A stretch of 64,000 bases of DNA from UBA5314 sp964635975 (GCA_964635975.1 CAZWPO010000002.1:62001-126000); one strand, 5' to 3'; shown: positions 9,153 through 18,979, numbered from the stretch's first letter. Notes: generated from the sequence alone by a model not told the origin. Translations and numbers: made by a program.

Positions 9153-9201
9153 TTACAGATGTCTTATCCCACGGTGTACCCCAAGGATAAGACATCTGTA
9201 A
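9153..9201. repeat. 17-bp perfect inverted repeat 3' of spoVK
   Basis: TTACAGATGTCTTATCC (9153-9169) and its exact complement (9185-9201) flank a 15-base loop. It lies 42 bases after the spoVK stop on the minus strand, so it probably folds in the 3' end of that transcript. The following TTTGTGG is a poor T-tract. Confidence 0.6.
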
Positions 9202-9243
9202 ATCAAATCGTTTATGCGTTATAACCGGAAGCTCTGGTCTTTA

Positions 9244-10146
9244 CTAGATCTGAATACTTTCAGGATCAGGCAGGTCATTTTCGTTAATGGTTATCAATTC
9301 CTTGCGCAGCAGGTTATCACGGTCTACCAGGCGCAGCGCCTGGAGTCTTATCGACTTTTCCACCAGGTTGCGCACGAACCGCGCATTGCCGCTGTAAGGG
9401 TGTTTGCTGCGGTTAAATTCCATAAGGGTCTGCTGTAGCTTCCAGCGGCAGCGGTTGCTCAGTTCATAGTCCCTTTCCTGGTAGAGCTGTAGTGCTATCT
9501 GAAAGAGCTCATCACTGCTGTAATCTCCAAAATTTATGTGTATAGGGAAGCGGGATCTAAGGCCCGGATTGGACCTGATAAACTGCTCCATTTCCAAAGA
9601 ATATCCTGCCAGAATAACGATGAGGTTTTCCCGGTTATCTTCCATGGCTTTTACTATGGTGGCAATTGCTTCCTGCCCAAAATCCTTCTCACCCCCTTGG
9701 GACAAGGTGTAAGCTTCGTCGACAAACATTATGCCGCCCATCGATTTGCGGATCATTTCCCTGGTCTTTTGCGCGGTATGGCCTATAAACTCTCCTACCA
9801 GGTCTGCTCTTTCCACTTCTACAAGGTGGCCTTTTGCCAGTATTCCCAGGTCCAAAAATATCCTTGATAATATCCGCGCTACTGTAGTCTTCCCGGTTCC
9901 GGGATTGCCTTTGAAAACCATATGCAGTGCATTTGGATAGGTCTTTAAATGCATCTGATTGCGACGGTTTTGAATCAGCGAAAAGGCCGTCAGTTCCGCG
10001 ATGGTTCTTTTCACTTCTCTCAATCCTGCCAGCTGTTCAAGCTCCTTTAATGAATCGATACGCGGCAGCGTGTTTCTGACTTCCCTGCTCACGCCGATAC
10101 TGTCGTTCTGCGTTTGGGGCTGGGGGAACCTCATCGATATCTCCAT
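9244..10146 (-). CDS. spoVK: AAA+ ATPase, stage V sporulation protein K (SpoVK/CbxX family)
   Basis: A single-domain AAA+ ATPase of 300 residues. Walker A is FKGNPGTGKTTVARIL, Walker B GGIMFVDEAYTL, with the arginine-finger region NPGLRSRFP. This is the CbxX/CfqX-SpoVK type; the Rubisco-activase members share the fold. Synteny with ynbB and glnA, and spoIIP elsewhere in the window, favour SpoVK, needed for spore maturation in the mother cell. A CATATACTA element upstream resembles a sigma-K -10. Two close ATGs exist (10146 and four codons later); the first is used. Confidence 0.82.
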   Translation of the reverse strand: MEISMRFPQPQTQNDSIGVSREVRNTLPRIDSLKELEQLAGLREVKRTIAELTAFSLIQNRRNQMHLKTYPNALHMVFKGNPGTGKTTVARILSRIFLDLGILAKGHLVEVERADLVGEFIGHTAQKTREMIRKSMGGIMFVDEAYTLSQGGEKDFGQEAIATIVKAMEDNRENLIVILAGYSLEMEQFIRSNPGLRSRFPIHINFGDYSSDELFQIALQLYQERDYELSNRCRWKLQQTLMEFNRSKHPYSGNARFVRNLVEKSIRLQALRLVDRDNLLRKELITINENDLPDPESIQI

Positions 10147-10173
10147 GCATCACCACTCCCGGTTTATCTAAAC

Positions 10174-10182
10174 TAGTATATG
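10174..10182 (-). promoter_or_regulatory. Possible sporulation sigma -10 element of spoVK
   Basis: CATATACTA on the minus strand, 28 bases before the spoVK ATG, fits the sigma-K -10 pattern CATAnnnTA exactly. The short AC-type -35 is not at the ideal 16-17 spacing (candidates at 14 and 18). In B. subtilis this gene is driven by sigma-E then sigma-K. Confidence 0.3.
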
Positions 10183-10213
10183 TTAAACAGCTAGAAGTGG
10201 TTACAATAACAGA

Positions 10214-10242
10214 GAGGCTGCCTCATCATGTGAGACAGCCTC
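10214..10242. repeat. Hairpin built from GAGGCTG / CAGCCTC arms
   Basis: GAGGCTG (10214-10220) pairs with CAGCCTC (10236-10242), and CTCA (10222-10225) with TGAG (10231-10234). It lies between spoVK and addA. The arms resemble a GAGAGGCTGCTC stretch after dinG at 20195. Confidence 0.5.
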
Positions 10243-10278
10243 AGACCGTCAAAAAACCCGAATATCTTTGTCATTTCA

Positions 10279-10328
10279 CAAAGCCCGTTCAATCAACGTA
10301 CTCAGCTACGCCTCAATCTCGGGCTTTG
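10279..10328 (-). terminator. Two-stem element 3' of addA, related to the lexA terminator
   Basis: CAAAGCCCG (10279-10287) pairs with CGGGCTTTG (10320-10328), with an inner stem of CGTA/TACG type. Read on the minus strand, its 3' part GCTGAGTACGTTGATTGAACGG matches the lexA 3' element at about 24 of 30 positions. It lies 166 bases beyond the addA stop. The rest of the 347-base gap shows no gene. Confidence 0.55.
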
Positions 10329-10493
10329 TTTATTCCGCAATCTTCAACTTTTTTTTTACGCTTTCATAATAATCATTTAGTCAAAGAATGTCAAAGTCTA
10401 AAATCATGAAATATTTTCAAAAATAAGATTTGTGCTAAATAATGTCCCTCTTTTTCCTTATTAATGCTTCATAATTAAGAATCTTATTCATAC

Positions 10494-13400
10494 CTACAGC
10501 CCGACCGCGCTGTCTCTACTGAACAGATAGAGATAAGTCTCCTTAACCTTCCTGTTCATAAGTGTTTCCAGAGCCTGGCAATATATCTCCAGCTGGGGGC
10601 GGTATTTTTCAACGATTTCTTTGATGTCTTCCCGCTCGAAAATGCTGTCAGTTTTATAATCCAGTAATACAATCTCATCATTCTCAATAAAGCACATATC
10701 TATGACGCCCTGAATCATGAAGGGCTCACTGAATGTTTCATTTATATCCAGGAATTCTCTCCCCTCCTTAAGCAGGTTAAAAGGAAGTTCCCTGAAAACC
10801 TGTTTTGCGGCTATGACCCTTTGGCCAAGTTCGCTCTTAAAAAAAGTCCATAGTTTTTCAACATCGATATATTCAGCATATTCTCGATCAATGATCTCCC
10901 GTGAGAACATGTCTTCAATTTGTTTTTCTATTTCCTGACGGTTGGCCACCCTGCCAAGATCGATTTTTTGCATAATGAAATGGATGAGGGTCCCCCTTTC
11001 CGCCGGCGATAGTCTCTTAGTCTCAATCTTCGAACTCTCCAGATACCGCAGCCTTCTGGTAAGTGCCGGTATATCCTGTTCGAATTGAGCAAGGCTGCGG
11101 TTTTTCATCTTCCGAATCTGGGTAGCACTCAATTTTGACGGAATCTGGGAAGCATACTGCCATGGATAAACCCATTTCAGACGCCTGATCAGCACATCAT
11201 CAACGTGTTTTTCAAGTTCATCTTGCTCACTAGACAACTGTGCATCTGCCGATGCTGCCTGGAGGGTACCGGATAAAGAATCCATGTTAAATAGTTCTAT
11301 TTGCCAGCGGGACTCATCATCTTTCATTATTTCTATCAGATTCTGGTCGGGAAGCCATTTGCGAAGCACTTCTCCGTCCTCGTTTCGTATCAAAACAGGT
11401 CCCAGCCAATCCAGGAAACTTCCTGCCCGCGCCAGGTTGAAAGCATCAAGCGGCCTTATCCACCGTGAACAGGATTTTTCAAGATTGGGGACCGTGCCCA
11501 TTAGAAAGAGGCGATTTCGGGCTCTTGTCATAGCTACATACAAGATCCTCATTTCTTCTGAAAGTCCTTCGCGGGCAATCTTCTGCCTTATTACCTGTCT
11601 GGGCAGGGTGTCATGATAGCAGCGCAGTTCCAGGTCAATAAATCTTGGTCCCAAACCCAGTTCACGGTGAAGCAGCATCGGAGATGATGTGTCGCGGGTG
11701 TTAAATTTCTTGCCCAGACCAGGAACGATTACCAGGGGGAACTCAAGGCCTTTGCTCTTATGGATGCTCATTATCCTCACCAGGTCGTCATTTTCTCCGA
11801 GGGTCCTGGCTACTCCCAGATCGCCACTGCTCGATTCCACCTTCTCAAGATAATTAATAAAATGATAAAGTCCGGAGAACGTTGTCGATTGAAATTGACG
11901 TGCCCGGTCCAGCAGTATCTTCACGTTGCCCTGTCTTTGCTGTCCACCGGGGAGTGCACTGACATAATACAAGTAACCGCTCTCCAGCATTATTTCCCAA
12001 ATAAGCTCATCTACAGCTAGGAAATTAGCACGTTCCTGCCACTTCTTGATGCGGCTGATGAACTGCGATGCCTTTTTAGCAAGCTCGTTTTCCTTATTGT
12101 TTGCATAATAACTTAGCGCATCAAAAAAAGCGGCCCGGGGTTGTTCCACTCTGATTTCTGCCATTTCTTCAATAGTAAATCCTCCTATACTGGAGCGCAT
12201 CGTGCTCAGAAGCGGTATATCCTGCTGCTTGTTATCTATAATGCGAAGCAGATTCAATAGGAGTTTTACCTCTATAGCATCGAAGTAGCCGGTATTTATA
12301 TCAGCGTAGACCGGTATGCCCATCTCCGTAAAGGTTTCCCAAAAAATATGTCCCCACTTCTGAGTGGCCCTCAGCAAGACCACCATATCCCGGTATTCCA
12401 GGCATTTTTCTTCACCGCTACGCGGATCCAACACAGGCTGGCCCAGGGATTCCTGGATATAGAGACCAGCTAATCTGGCTTCGCATTCTGCCGTCTCAAG
12501 GCTCGCAAAATCATCGTTTTCATCATTTGAATTTTTTTCTATGATAGTGACCTTGACCGGCTGTTTTTCGTGCATTGCTTTTGCCTTAGCTTCCCATCCC
12601 GTATAAAGAAACGATTCTTCGTCATAGTCCATTTCTCCGAGATCCTCACTCATTATTGATCTGAAGATGGTGTTGACAGCGTGAAGAATCTCTGGATCGC
12701 TCCGATAGTTAGCTAGTAGATCTATGCGCTGCTTATTATTGCCGGATGATTGTGGATACTCCCGATATTTCTTGAGGAAAAGAGAAGGATCGGCCAGTCG
12801 GAAACGATAGATGCTCTGTTTAATATCTCCAACCAGAAAAAGATTGTCATCTCCGCAGATAGATTGGATAAGGTATTCCTGGACCATATTGCTGTCCTGG
12901 TACTCATCAACAAAAATGTAACTGTAGCGGTCGCGAAGTTCATCGGAGACCTGAGGATCGCTGAGTATTCTTAATGCCTGGTGCTCCAAATCATTAAAAT
13001 CCAATAGATTTTTTTGGGCTTTAAGTATTCTGTAACGGCTTTGAAATTCATTCACCAGTCGAGTCAGGCACTGCATATAGGGGTGGAGGTCAAGGATATC
13101 CTGGTGGAACTCGTGGAGTTGTCTTCCCTGTAGAGCCTTCTGAAGTTTGACCAGGCTGTTTTTGGCTTCATCCCTAAGGGATTTTACATGTAATCGCAAA
13201 TCCTCTCCGGCATCTTTTGCGGCCCGGCCCAGCCTGGGTATCTCAATACTTCTTATGGCCCCCATCAGTCCTTCAGGCCCCTGCCCATGAGCAGCGAGCA
13301 AAACTTGAATATTATCCATGTCAAGATCTAATGTGTTCAAGTAGCCCTTGAAAGATTTATCGCCTTGAATCAAGTTACGGGCAGCATCTAACAGGCCGCG

Positions 13401-14069
13401 AATGCCGTATAACTGCTGCCTGATTTGCTGCATCAATTGCTTCACCCATGAACTTGTTAAGAACTGGTCGTATGTGCAGCCGAATTGACCTGCCTGCTTT
13501 TCGAGCCATTTCCAGGGCTCGGGCAGGCTGTGGACAAAAGAGTGGAGTCGTTCGATCAGATCGGCCAGAGCTTGATCATTCTTGCTGCCGGAATACATTT
13601 CCGCCAAGCCGCTAAAGGTCTCTTGGCCCATCTCATATTCGAACTCGAGCAGTTCTTCCAGGGCTTCGTTTTTTATCAGGCGGGCCTCGTTCTCATCTGC
13701 AACTTTGAACTGCGGATCAATCCCAATGACGTAAAAATAATTGCGGATTATTTCTGTGCAAAATGAATGAATCGTGCTTATCGAAGCACTCTTGAGCAAA
13801 TACAACTGCCGCCGCAGGTATTCTCCCTGGTCTGGATCCCCGTCCAGTCTTTCCAGGATGGCCTCACTGATCCGTTCCCGCATTTCGCCTGCCGCCGCCT
13901 GGGTAAAAGTCACTACCAGAAATTTGTCCAGGTCGACTCCCTGGATTACCAACCTGATGATCCGTTCGACCAGGACCGCTGTTTTGCCAGACCCAGCACC
14001 GGCTGATACAAGGAGACTGCAGCCCATTTCACTGATGGCCCGGTTTTGCTGTATCGACCATTCCCGCAT
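10494..14069 (-). CDS. addA: ATP-dependent helicase/nuclease subunit A (AddA)
   Basis: The 1191-residue motor and nuclease subunit of AddAB, which resects double-strand breaks for RecA. UvrD-like SF1 helicase motifs are clear: Walker A at residues 23-30 (AGAGSGKT), VDEYQDSNMVQEYL, a GDIKQSIYRFR segment and VAMTRARNRLFL. A C-terminal RecB-type nuclease has LLDYKTDS. The frame is open to 14216, but the ATG at 14069 is preferred: a G7 ribosome site sits 9 bases upstream and it starts MREWSIQQNRAI, 4 bases beyond the addB stop. Tight addB-addA spacing implies translational coupling. No SOS box was seen. Confidence 0.95.
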   Translation of the reverse strand: MREWSIQQNRAISEMGCSLLVSAGAGSGKTAVLVERIIRLVIQGVDLDKFLVVTFTQAAAGEMRERISEAILERLDGDPDQGEYLRRQLYLLKSASISTIHSFCTEIIRNYFYVIGIDPQFKVADENEARLIKNEALEELLEFEYEMGQETFSGLAEMYSGSKNDQALADLIERLHSFVHSLPEPWKWLEKQAGQFGCTYDQFLTSSWVKQLMQQIRQQLYGIRGLLDAARNLIQGDKSFKGYLNTLDLDMDNIQVLLAAHGQGPEGLMGAIRSIEIPRLGRAAKDAGEDLRLHVKSLRDEAKNSLVKLQKALQGRQLHEFHQDILDLHPYMQCLTRLVNEFQSRYRILKAQKNLLDFNDLEHQALRILSDPQVSDELRDRYSYIFVDEYQDSNMVQEYLIQSICGDDNLFLVGDIKQSIYRFRLADPSLFLKKYREYPQSSGNNKQRIDLLANYRSDPEILHAVNTIFRSIMSEDLGEMDYDEESFLYTGWEAKAKAMHEKQPVKVTIIEKNSNDENDDFASLETAECEARLAGLYIQESLGQPVLDPRSGEEKCLEYRDMVVLLRATQKWGHIFWETFTEMGIPVYADINTGYFDAIEVKLLLNLLRIIDNKQQDIPLLSTMRSSIGGFTIEEMAEIRVEQPRAAFFDALSYYANNKENELAKKASQFISRIKKWQERANFLAVDELIWEIMLESGYLYYVSALPGGQQRQGNVKILLDRARQFQSTTFSGLYHFINYLEKVESSSGDLGVARTLGENDDLVRIMSIHKSKGLEFPLVIVPGLGKKFNTRDTSSPMLLHRELGLGPRFIDLELRCYHDTLPRQVIRQKIAREGLSEEMRILYVAMTRARNRLFLMGTVPNLEKSCSRWIRPLDAFNLARAGSFLDWLGPVLIRNEDGEVLRKWLPDQNLIEIMKDDESRWQIELFNMDSLSGTLQAASADAQLSSEQDELEKHVDDVLIRRLKWVYPWQYASQIPSKLSATQIRKMKNRSLAQFEQDIPALTRRLRYLESSKIETKRLSPAERGTLIHFIMQKIDLGRVANRQEIEKQIEDMFSREIIDREYAEYIDVEKLWTFFKSELGQRVIAAKQVFRELPFNLLKEGREFLDINETFSEPFMIQGVIDMCFIENDEIVLLDYKTDSIFEREDIKEIVEKYRPQLEIYCQALETLMNRKVKETYLYLFSRDSAVGL

Positions 14070-14073
14070 ACTG

Positions 14074-17000
14074 CTATACCCCCCCTTCTTTCTCGATGCG
14101 CTGCAAAACCTCATTGGCATCAAAGGAGCGCAGGTTACGGTACTGGTTGCCGGGCAGTCGTCTGTCAAACTGGCAGATCGCTTGATAAAGACAGTTCTGA
14201 CAGGCAGTCCGTCCACCGATCTTTATCGGCTCGATGTCGATGTTGCCGGAGCTGAGTTCTTCGCCGATCGTTGCCAGTATTTTGTCAACATGCCGCAACA
14301 GCAGCATGAACGAAGAATAGTCAAGTGCCGAAGACCTGTTAGCCAGGGTCAGGTCTTTTTTGATGGTGACCGGGAGATAGGTAGATGAATTTTCGGCATC
14401 AGAGTCCATCATGCGGATTACTTTGATATCGTTTAACACCAGTCCTTTGAAGCCCAGCTCTCTGGCAGCCAGGGCTTCAACTTTCTCTTTTATCCGCTCC
14501 TCGCTCTCCACGAGCGGATCATCGATGTGAAAGAAAAATAATCCCGCCGGCTGCACGGAAACGCTCCGGCTTTCATAAGCAGCCAGGGCTGCTTTCATAT
14601 AGATGATCAGTTGAAGGCTGAGCCCATGATATACATCCGACAGGGTCAGATCCTGGTACCCGGTCTTGTAATCCAAAATGCGCAGGTAAATATCCTGTTC
14701 TTCTCTACAGATATCGATCCGGTCGATGCGACCTTCAACCAGCACTGACTCTCCATTGGCCAGCTTAACTTCAATGGCTGGAAGCAGGCCCCCGTGACCA
14801 AAACGAATTTCATATGCCCACGGCTCGAAGCAGCCTCTCTGCAGTTCCTGGCTGAGGGTCCAGATGACCCGACGCCCTATTCGCTTCAGGCGATTGGAGA
14901 GGAATCGATACCTGTGGCTGCTTTCCAAAACATTATTGCCGTATGCCGGTATCATTTCATCCATGATTCGATCACTTATTGCCTGACAGGCCGGATAATC
15001 GAGCTCATGCCATCCCCCAGCCTGCTTGTCGGCCTCCAGAGAAAATTTATGCATAAAAGTATGAAAGAAATCACCCAGGTCGGGCGGCTCAATCGAATAA
15101 TTTTTCCGTTCCTGGGCCTTTAAGCCGTAACGAACAAAGTGCGAGAAAGGGCACCTGACGTATTTCTCCAAGCGGGAAACGCTGGTCCGAACGGGCCGTT
15201 CATAAATCCTGCTCAGAAGGTGCATCGGGATCTTACCTGGATTATTACGATAAGAATGTGCGGCTTCAGCCATATTCAATATCGCCGTCCAATCATCCTG
15301 TTGTTTAAACCACTCATATACTTGATGCCAGTGGGATATCGGAGCAAAGTCTGAGTTCACGATCCCCAGGTTTTTGACCAGATATTTGAACGTTCCGCCT
15401 GGCGTACTGACAAGTTCCAGACCTGCTTCGATACCGCACTTAACATCACTTTCAATCTGCAGCCTTGGGAAAATCCGGCGCAGCTGTCTGATCAAAAGAG
15501 AAGGTCTCAGCGCACGACCTTCGTGATCGGCCATAGGGTATGTAATGGAGAGATGAGCGCTGGCTTTGGCAAAAGTATTGTATATGAGGAAATTTTCTTC
15601 AGCGCTTATTGTGCTGCGGTCCCAACCCAGTTCCATACCTCTTTCAAGCAGTTCTCTGCGCTCTTCGTTGTTGAGCAATCCCTCAGGCGGCATATTGGAA
15701 GGAAGAACACCATCGTTGCAGCCCAGAATAAACACAGCTTTCACATCCTGGCTTTTTGAGCGACCGATATTTCCCACCAGCACTTGATCGACCATCGGGG
15801 GTATTATAGCCAGTTCGTATGAACGAAAACCAGTCTCTAAGAGCTGGCGAAACTCTTCCATGGTCAAGTCGATATCAGCTGCCAAGAGCAGCAGTTGGTC
15901 CATTATCTGCCAGACAATATTCCAGATCTGGGCGTTTTCCATGGCCAGTTCCCATGTCCCGTTATCGACCTGGGCAGTGATCATAGCTTCCAGCCGCTCT
16001 CCCACCCCCTGATTCTCCATGCTATCAAAAAGAGCAGCAACCATAGAGCGGCAGCCGGAAGCGTTGGTCCAGGCCTGTTCCAACTCAAGCAGCGGCTTTA
16101 TGACCTTATTGCGTGCAAGCTCGTTCTTTTCTCTTTCAGCATCTTCGCCCCATTTAAAAACGTCCTTCCATCTGAGTCCGTTTATGCCATACTGCAAAGC
16201 ATAGTTCTCGAGATCTTCCCACTCGTCGCTATCTAGTGATGCTAATCCCGTCTTAAGCAGTGAAATGATATCATTGCTCCGGTAGCGACCAATGATTACA
16301 TCCATGCAAGAGAGAATGAAGCGGACCAGCGGATTATTGCTGATGCTCCTTTTCAGGTCGAGGAAACACGGTATCCCGTATTGCTGAAAGGTGCGCTGCA
16401 CCAGAAAACCATAGCTGTTGATATCTGCGCAGACCACGGTCATATCTCTCCATCGCCATCCGTTGTCCCTGGCAGCAGCTATTATACTCCTGGCTGCCAT
16501 ATCGACCTCGCTATGAATATTACTGCACATCCTCACGCTCAGTGCCTGAATTTTATGGTCGTAGACCTTACCGGGAAAAGCCATTAATTCCTGTTCCAAA
16601 TGCAGTAGTTCACGCTGGCGCTGGCGGTCAGCCTGCTCCGGGTCGATAAATGTATACCTTTCTTCAATTCCATTCTCCCGGCAATATTTATTAAACTTGC
16701 CCAGAGTTTTTTGAGGCAATTGAAACAGGTCGCGATCTCTGTCCAGTTTTTTTGCGTCCATGCATAATGTAATATTGGTTTGACTGCAGGTAGACATGAG
16801 CTGCATTATTATTTTCTCGCTTATAGGAGAAAAGGTGGTAAATCCGTCTATCCACAAGCGGCAGTGTTTTAGAAAATCCGACTGGTGCATCTTCTTCATC
16901 AGCAGCAGCAGGTAATCATCAGAATCCATAAACTTGAGCTCGCTCATGAAATCGTTAAAATATTTGTAGATCAGGATGGTATCTTGGATTTTTTTTGCCA

Positions 17001-17487
17001 GCAAGCGGTCCTCAGACAGGTTCCCCAGAATGGCTGACAGCTCATCAGTACCCATGAGATTCTGTTTGAGTTCAGACAATAAATCCGCGCACTGGCCTAT
17101 AAATCCGGGGAGTTTGGAAGCTCGCTGGTATACGCTAAGCCGGCTCTGAACATTGTCGACCGACCTTCTTATTGCCATTTGACGGCCTTGATTATCGATC
17201 AGGGTCGAAGTATTGCCGCCCACTTCCTCAAACACGCGCTCAGCTAGACGGGTTGGGCTCATCACTTCAAGGCGAATCAGCCCGGGCAACCGTAGGGAAT
17301 TGATCAGATCCCTTTCTGCCTGGAGGGTATACTGCTCCGGCACAAGTAGAATTAAACTGCCCTGGTGTTTTTGTTCAAGCGCCTCGGCTATTTCGCCAAA
17401 TATGTATCTAGTCTTGCCCTTACCGGCCCGCCCCAAAATATACCGTACCAATCCTGCTGCTCTCCATTCATGATCATAGGGGGACAT
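14074..17487 (-). CDS. addB: ATP-dependent helicase/nuclease subunit B (AddB)
   Basis: The 1137-residue partner of AddA. An N-terminal P-loop GRAGKGKT (19-26) is followed by a degenerate helicase body. The C-terminal nuclease has RILDYKTGYQ, and an Fe-S cluster is expected from the lone Cys in RCPFSHF plus the C-terminal triple CQNCLYQAIC; that four-Cys layout is known in B. subtilis AddB. Chi recognition resides in this subunit in the family. The ATG at 17487 has a poor ribosome site; a TTG at 17451 (giving MVRYILGRAG) has GGAG upstream and looks more like typical AddB starts, so the N-terminus is uncertain by 12 residues. Confidence 0.94.
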   Translation of the reverse strand: MSPYDHEWRAAGLVRYILGRAGKGKTRYIFGEIAEALEQKHQGSLILLVPEQYTLQAERDLINSLRLPGLIRLEVMSPTRLAERVFEEVGGNTSTLIDNQGRQMAIRRSVDNVQSRLSVYQRASKLPGFIGQCADLLSELKQNLMGTDELSAILGNLSEDRLLAKKIQDTILIYKYFNDFMSELKFMDSDDYLLLLMKKMHQSDFLKHCRLWIDGFTTFSPISEKIIMQLMSTCSQTNITLCMDAKKLDRDRDLFQLPQKTLGKFNKYCRENGIEERYTFIDPEQADRQRQRELLHLEQELMAFPGKVYDHKIQALSVRMCSNIHSEVDMAARSIIAAARDNGWRWRDMTVVCADINSYGFLVQRTFQQYGIPCFLDLKRSISNNPLVRFILSCMDVIIGRYRSNDIISLLKTGLASLDSDEWEDLENYALQYGINGLRWKDVFKWGEDAEREKNELARNKVIKPLLELEQAWTNASGCRSMVAALFDSMENQGVGERLEAMITAQVDNGTWELAMENAQIWNIVWQIMDQLLLLAADIDLTMEEFRQLLETGFRSYELAIIPPMVDQVLVGNIGRSKSQDVKAVFILGCNDGVLPSNMPPEGLLNNEERRELLERGMELGWDRSTISAEENFLIYNTFAKASAHLSITYPMADHEGRALRPSLLIRQLRRIFPRLQIESDVKCGIEAGLELVSTPGGTFKYLVKNLGIVNSDFAPISHWHQVYEWFKQQDDWTAILNMAEAAHSYRNNPGKIPMHLLSRIYERPVRTSVSRLEKYVRCPFSHFVRYGLKAQERKNYSIEPPDLGDFFHTFMHKFSLEADKQAGGWHELDYPACQAISDRIMDEMIPAYGNNVLESSHRYRFLSNRLKRIGRRVIWTLSQELQRGCFEPWAYEIRFGHGGLLPAIEVKLANGESVLVEGRIDRIDICREEQDIYLRILDYKTGYQDLTLSDVYHGLSLQLIIYMKAALAAYESRSVSVQPAGLFFFHIDDPLVESEERIKEKVEALAARELGFKGLVLNDIKVIRMMDSDAENSSTYLPVTIKKDLTLANRSSALDYSSFMLLLRHVDKILATIGEELSSGNIDIEPIKIGGRTACQNCLYQAICQFDRRLPGNQYRNLRSFDANEVLQRIEKEGGV

Positions 17488-17581
17488 CCCCGCTTTTCAA
17501 AGAGCGACGCCCCCGGTCCTTCTATTAGATTATAGTTTTTTTGGGATCATCATGGTAGAGTGGCCAGTTATGCAAGCTCGC

Positions 17582-18022
17582 TTATTTTATTAATAAAATG
17601 CGACCGCCAATAGCCAGGAGAGCAACACCAAGCAAGTCCAGGTAATGGAATTCGTATTTTTTCATCCCAAATAGCCCCAGCCCGTCGACCAGTAATGCGG
17701 TCAGAATCTGGGCCACAACTATGGCAGTGGTTGCATTTCCCACGCCCACCTGGGGAATCGTACGAACCAGTGCATATATGATCAAAACATTCAAAATCCC
17801 TCCCAGGAATGCATACCAGGGCACTTGCCCCAACTGCTCAGCATTGATCCAAGTCACCCTGCACAAAACCATAATTATCAAAGCGGTCACGCTGCCAATA
17901 ACATGGACCAGCAGGGTGGAGGGCCAGATGCCGATCGCTTTTCCCAAAGCGGCGTTAAATGTCCCCTGCAGCGCCATGGTCGCACCCGCCAGGGCTGCCA
18001 ATCCCAGGTATAAGAAATTCAT
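17582..18022 (-). CDS. Small DMT-superfamily membrane protein (YdcZ/DUF606 family)
   Basis: A 146-residue protein with five probable transmembrane helices. It opens with LAALAGATMALQGTFNAALG, the pattern of the YdcZ half-size drug/metabolite transporters, which usually work as dimers. GGGAGAAAATT precedes the ATG. It is followed upstream on the same strand by a ZIP transporter 61 bases away. Substrate is unknown. Confidence 0.8.
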   Translation of the reverse strand: MNFLYLGLAALAGATMALQGTFNAALGKAIGIWPSTLLVHVIGSVTALIIMVLCRVTWINAEQLGQVPWYAFLGGILNVLIIYALVRTIPQVGVGNATTAIVVAQILTALLVDGLGLFGMKKYEFHYLDLLGVALLAIGGRILLIK

Positions 18023-18083
18023 AATTTTCTCCCGTTTTTGACTTATTGTCTGTTATTATGAAGCTTTTATTCAGCTGCCGTTT

Positions 18084-18797
18084 CTAAATAAAAGTAGCTA
18101 GAAAAATAATAAATATTCCGAACAGGAGTCCTTTCAATGCGTTTTTCGCATCATTCCTTCTTGCTTCTGGCCATAATTGGAAAACCACTATATAAGTCAT
18201 GATTCCTGAGGCCAATCCCAGCAGCCCTGGTAAAACCGCCGGAGAGTAATCGATGGTGATTTTCCCCAGCACAGTACCCAATGGAGTAACCAGTGCCACT
18301 ATCCCAACCTGTAGAAGGACTTTTAGTCGCCGGATTTGACCCATGATTAACGGTGCGGCAATAGCCATCCCTTCGGGAATATTGTGCAGAGATATTCCCG
18401 TGGCTATGACCAGGGCGGTCCGGGTCTTCATTTCAGCACCCAGAGCTATGGCCATGCCCTCGGGGAGGTCATGTAATGCTATGCCAAGCATTATCATATA
18501 TCCCAGTCTTAGCAGGCTGCTTTTTGGCCTATAGTACCTTTTCATCGCCTTCTGGTAAACGGACATCAATATAAATCCAAGTGTTATTCCTCCCAGGGTC
18601 CCACCGCAGCCGGGGTAGATAATTGCCGAGGGCAGCATGTCAAATCCAACCACAGCCGACATCACCCCGGCTGCCATTCCCAGGAATAAAGCCAAATTAC
18701 TGTTAGTCCAGTTTCTCTTGGCGAAGATCAGCACCGCACCTAGTAGGGTGCACAGCCCGGCAGCAAAGCTGATCCATAACCAATCGTGAAAAGCCAT
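18084..18797 (-). CDS. ZIP family divalent metal transporter
   Basis: A 237-residue inner-membrane protein with about eight hydrophobic helices. The two metal-site helices carry HDLPEGMAIALG and HNIPEGMAIAAP, diagnostic for ZIP transporters (ZupT/GufA group) that import Zn2+, Fe2+ or related ions. AAGGAGGAG lies just before the ATG. The gene is divergent from yjbQ across a 216-base gap. No Zur- or Fur-like palindrome was identified. Confidence 0.9.
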   Translation of the reverse strand: MAFHDWLWISFAAGLCTLLGAVLIFAKRNWTNSNLALFLGMAAGVMSAVVGFDMLPSAIIYPGCGGTLGGITLGFILMSVYQKAMKRYYRPKSSLLRLGYMIMLGIALHDLPEGMAIALGAEMKTRTALVIATGISLHNIPEGMAIAAPLIMGQIRRLKVLLQVGIVALVTPLGTVLGKITIDYSPAVLPGLLGLASGIMTYIVVFQLWPEARRNDAKNALKGLLFGIFIIFLATFI

Positions 18798-18979
18798 ATC
18801 TCCTCCTTGTTAAAAGCTTTTTACATGTTTATGACTTACAGGCCTGCTTTAGTTTCAAGCATCAAAAAAAGGCGAACAGTTTCCACTAACCAATTCATTA
18901 AAATGGAGTATCGGGGACACTGCCAGATCGTTATCGGAGTCCTAAAAGAAAAAAGCTGGAGACATCTTTTCAACTCCGT

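Noticed and set aside
8940..9243. c-di-GMP riboswitch upstream of the HD-GYP gene
   Set aside because: No GCAAACC/GGGACGCAAAGC-like elements are visible.
17488..17581. LexA box before addB, and likewise before dinG (22319-22400)
   Set aside because: No GAACnnnnGTTC-type match found in either upstream region.
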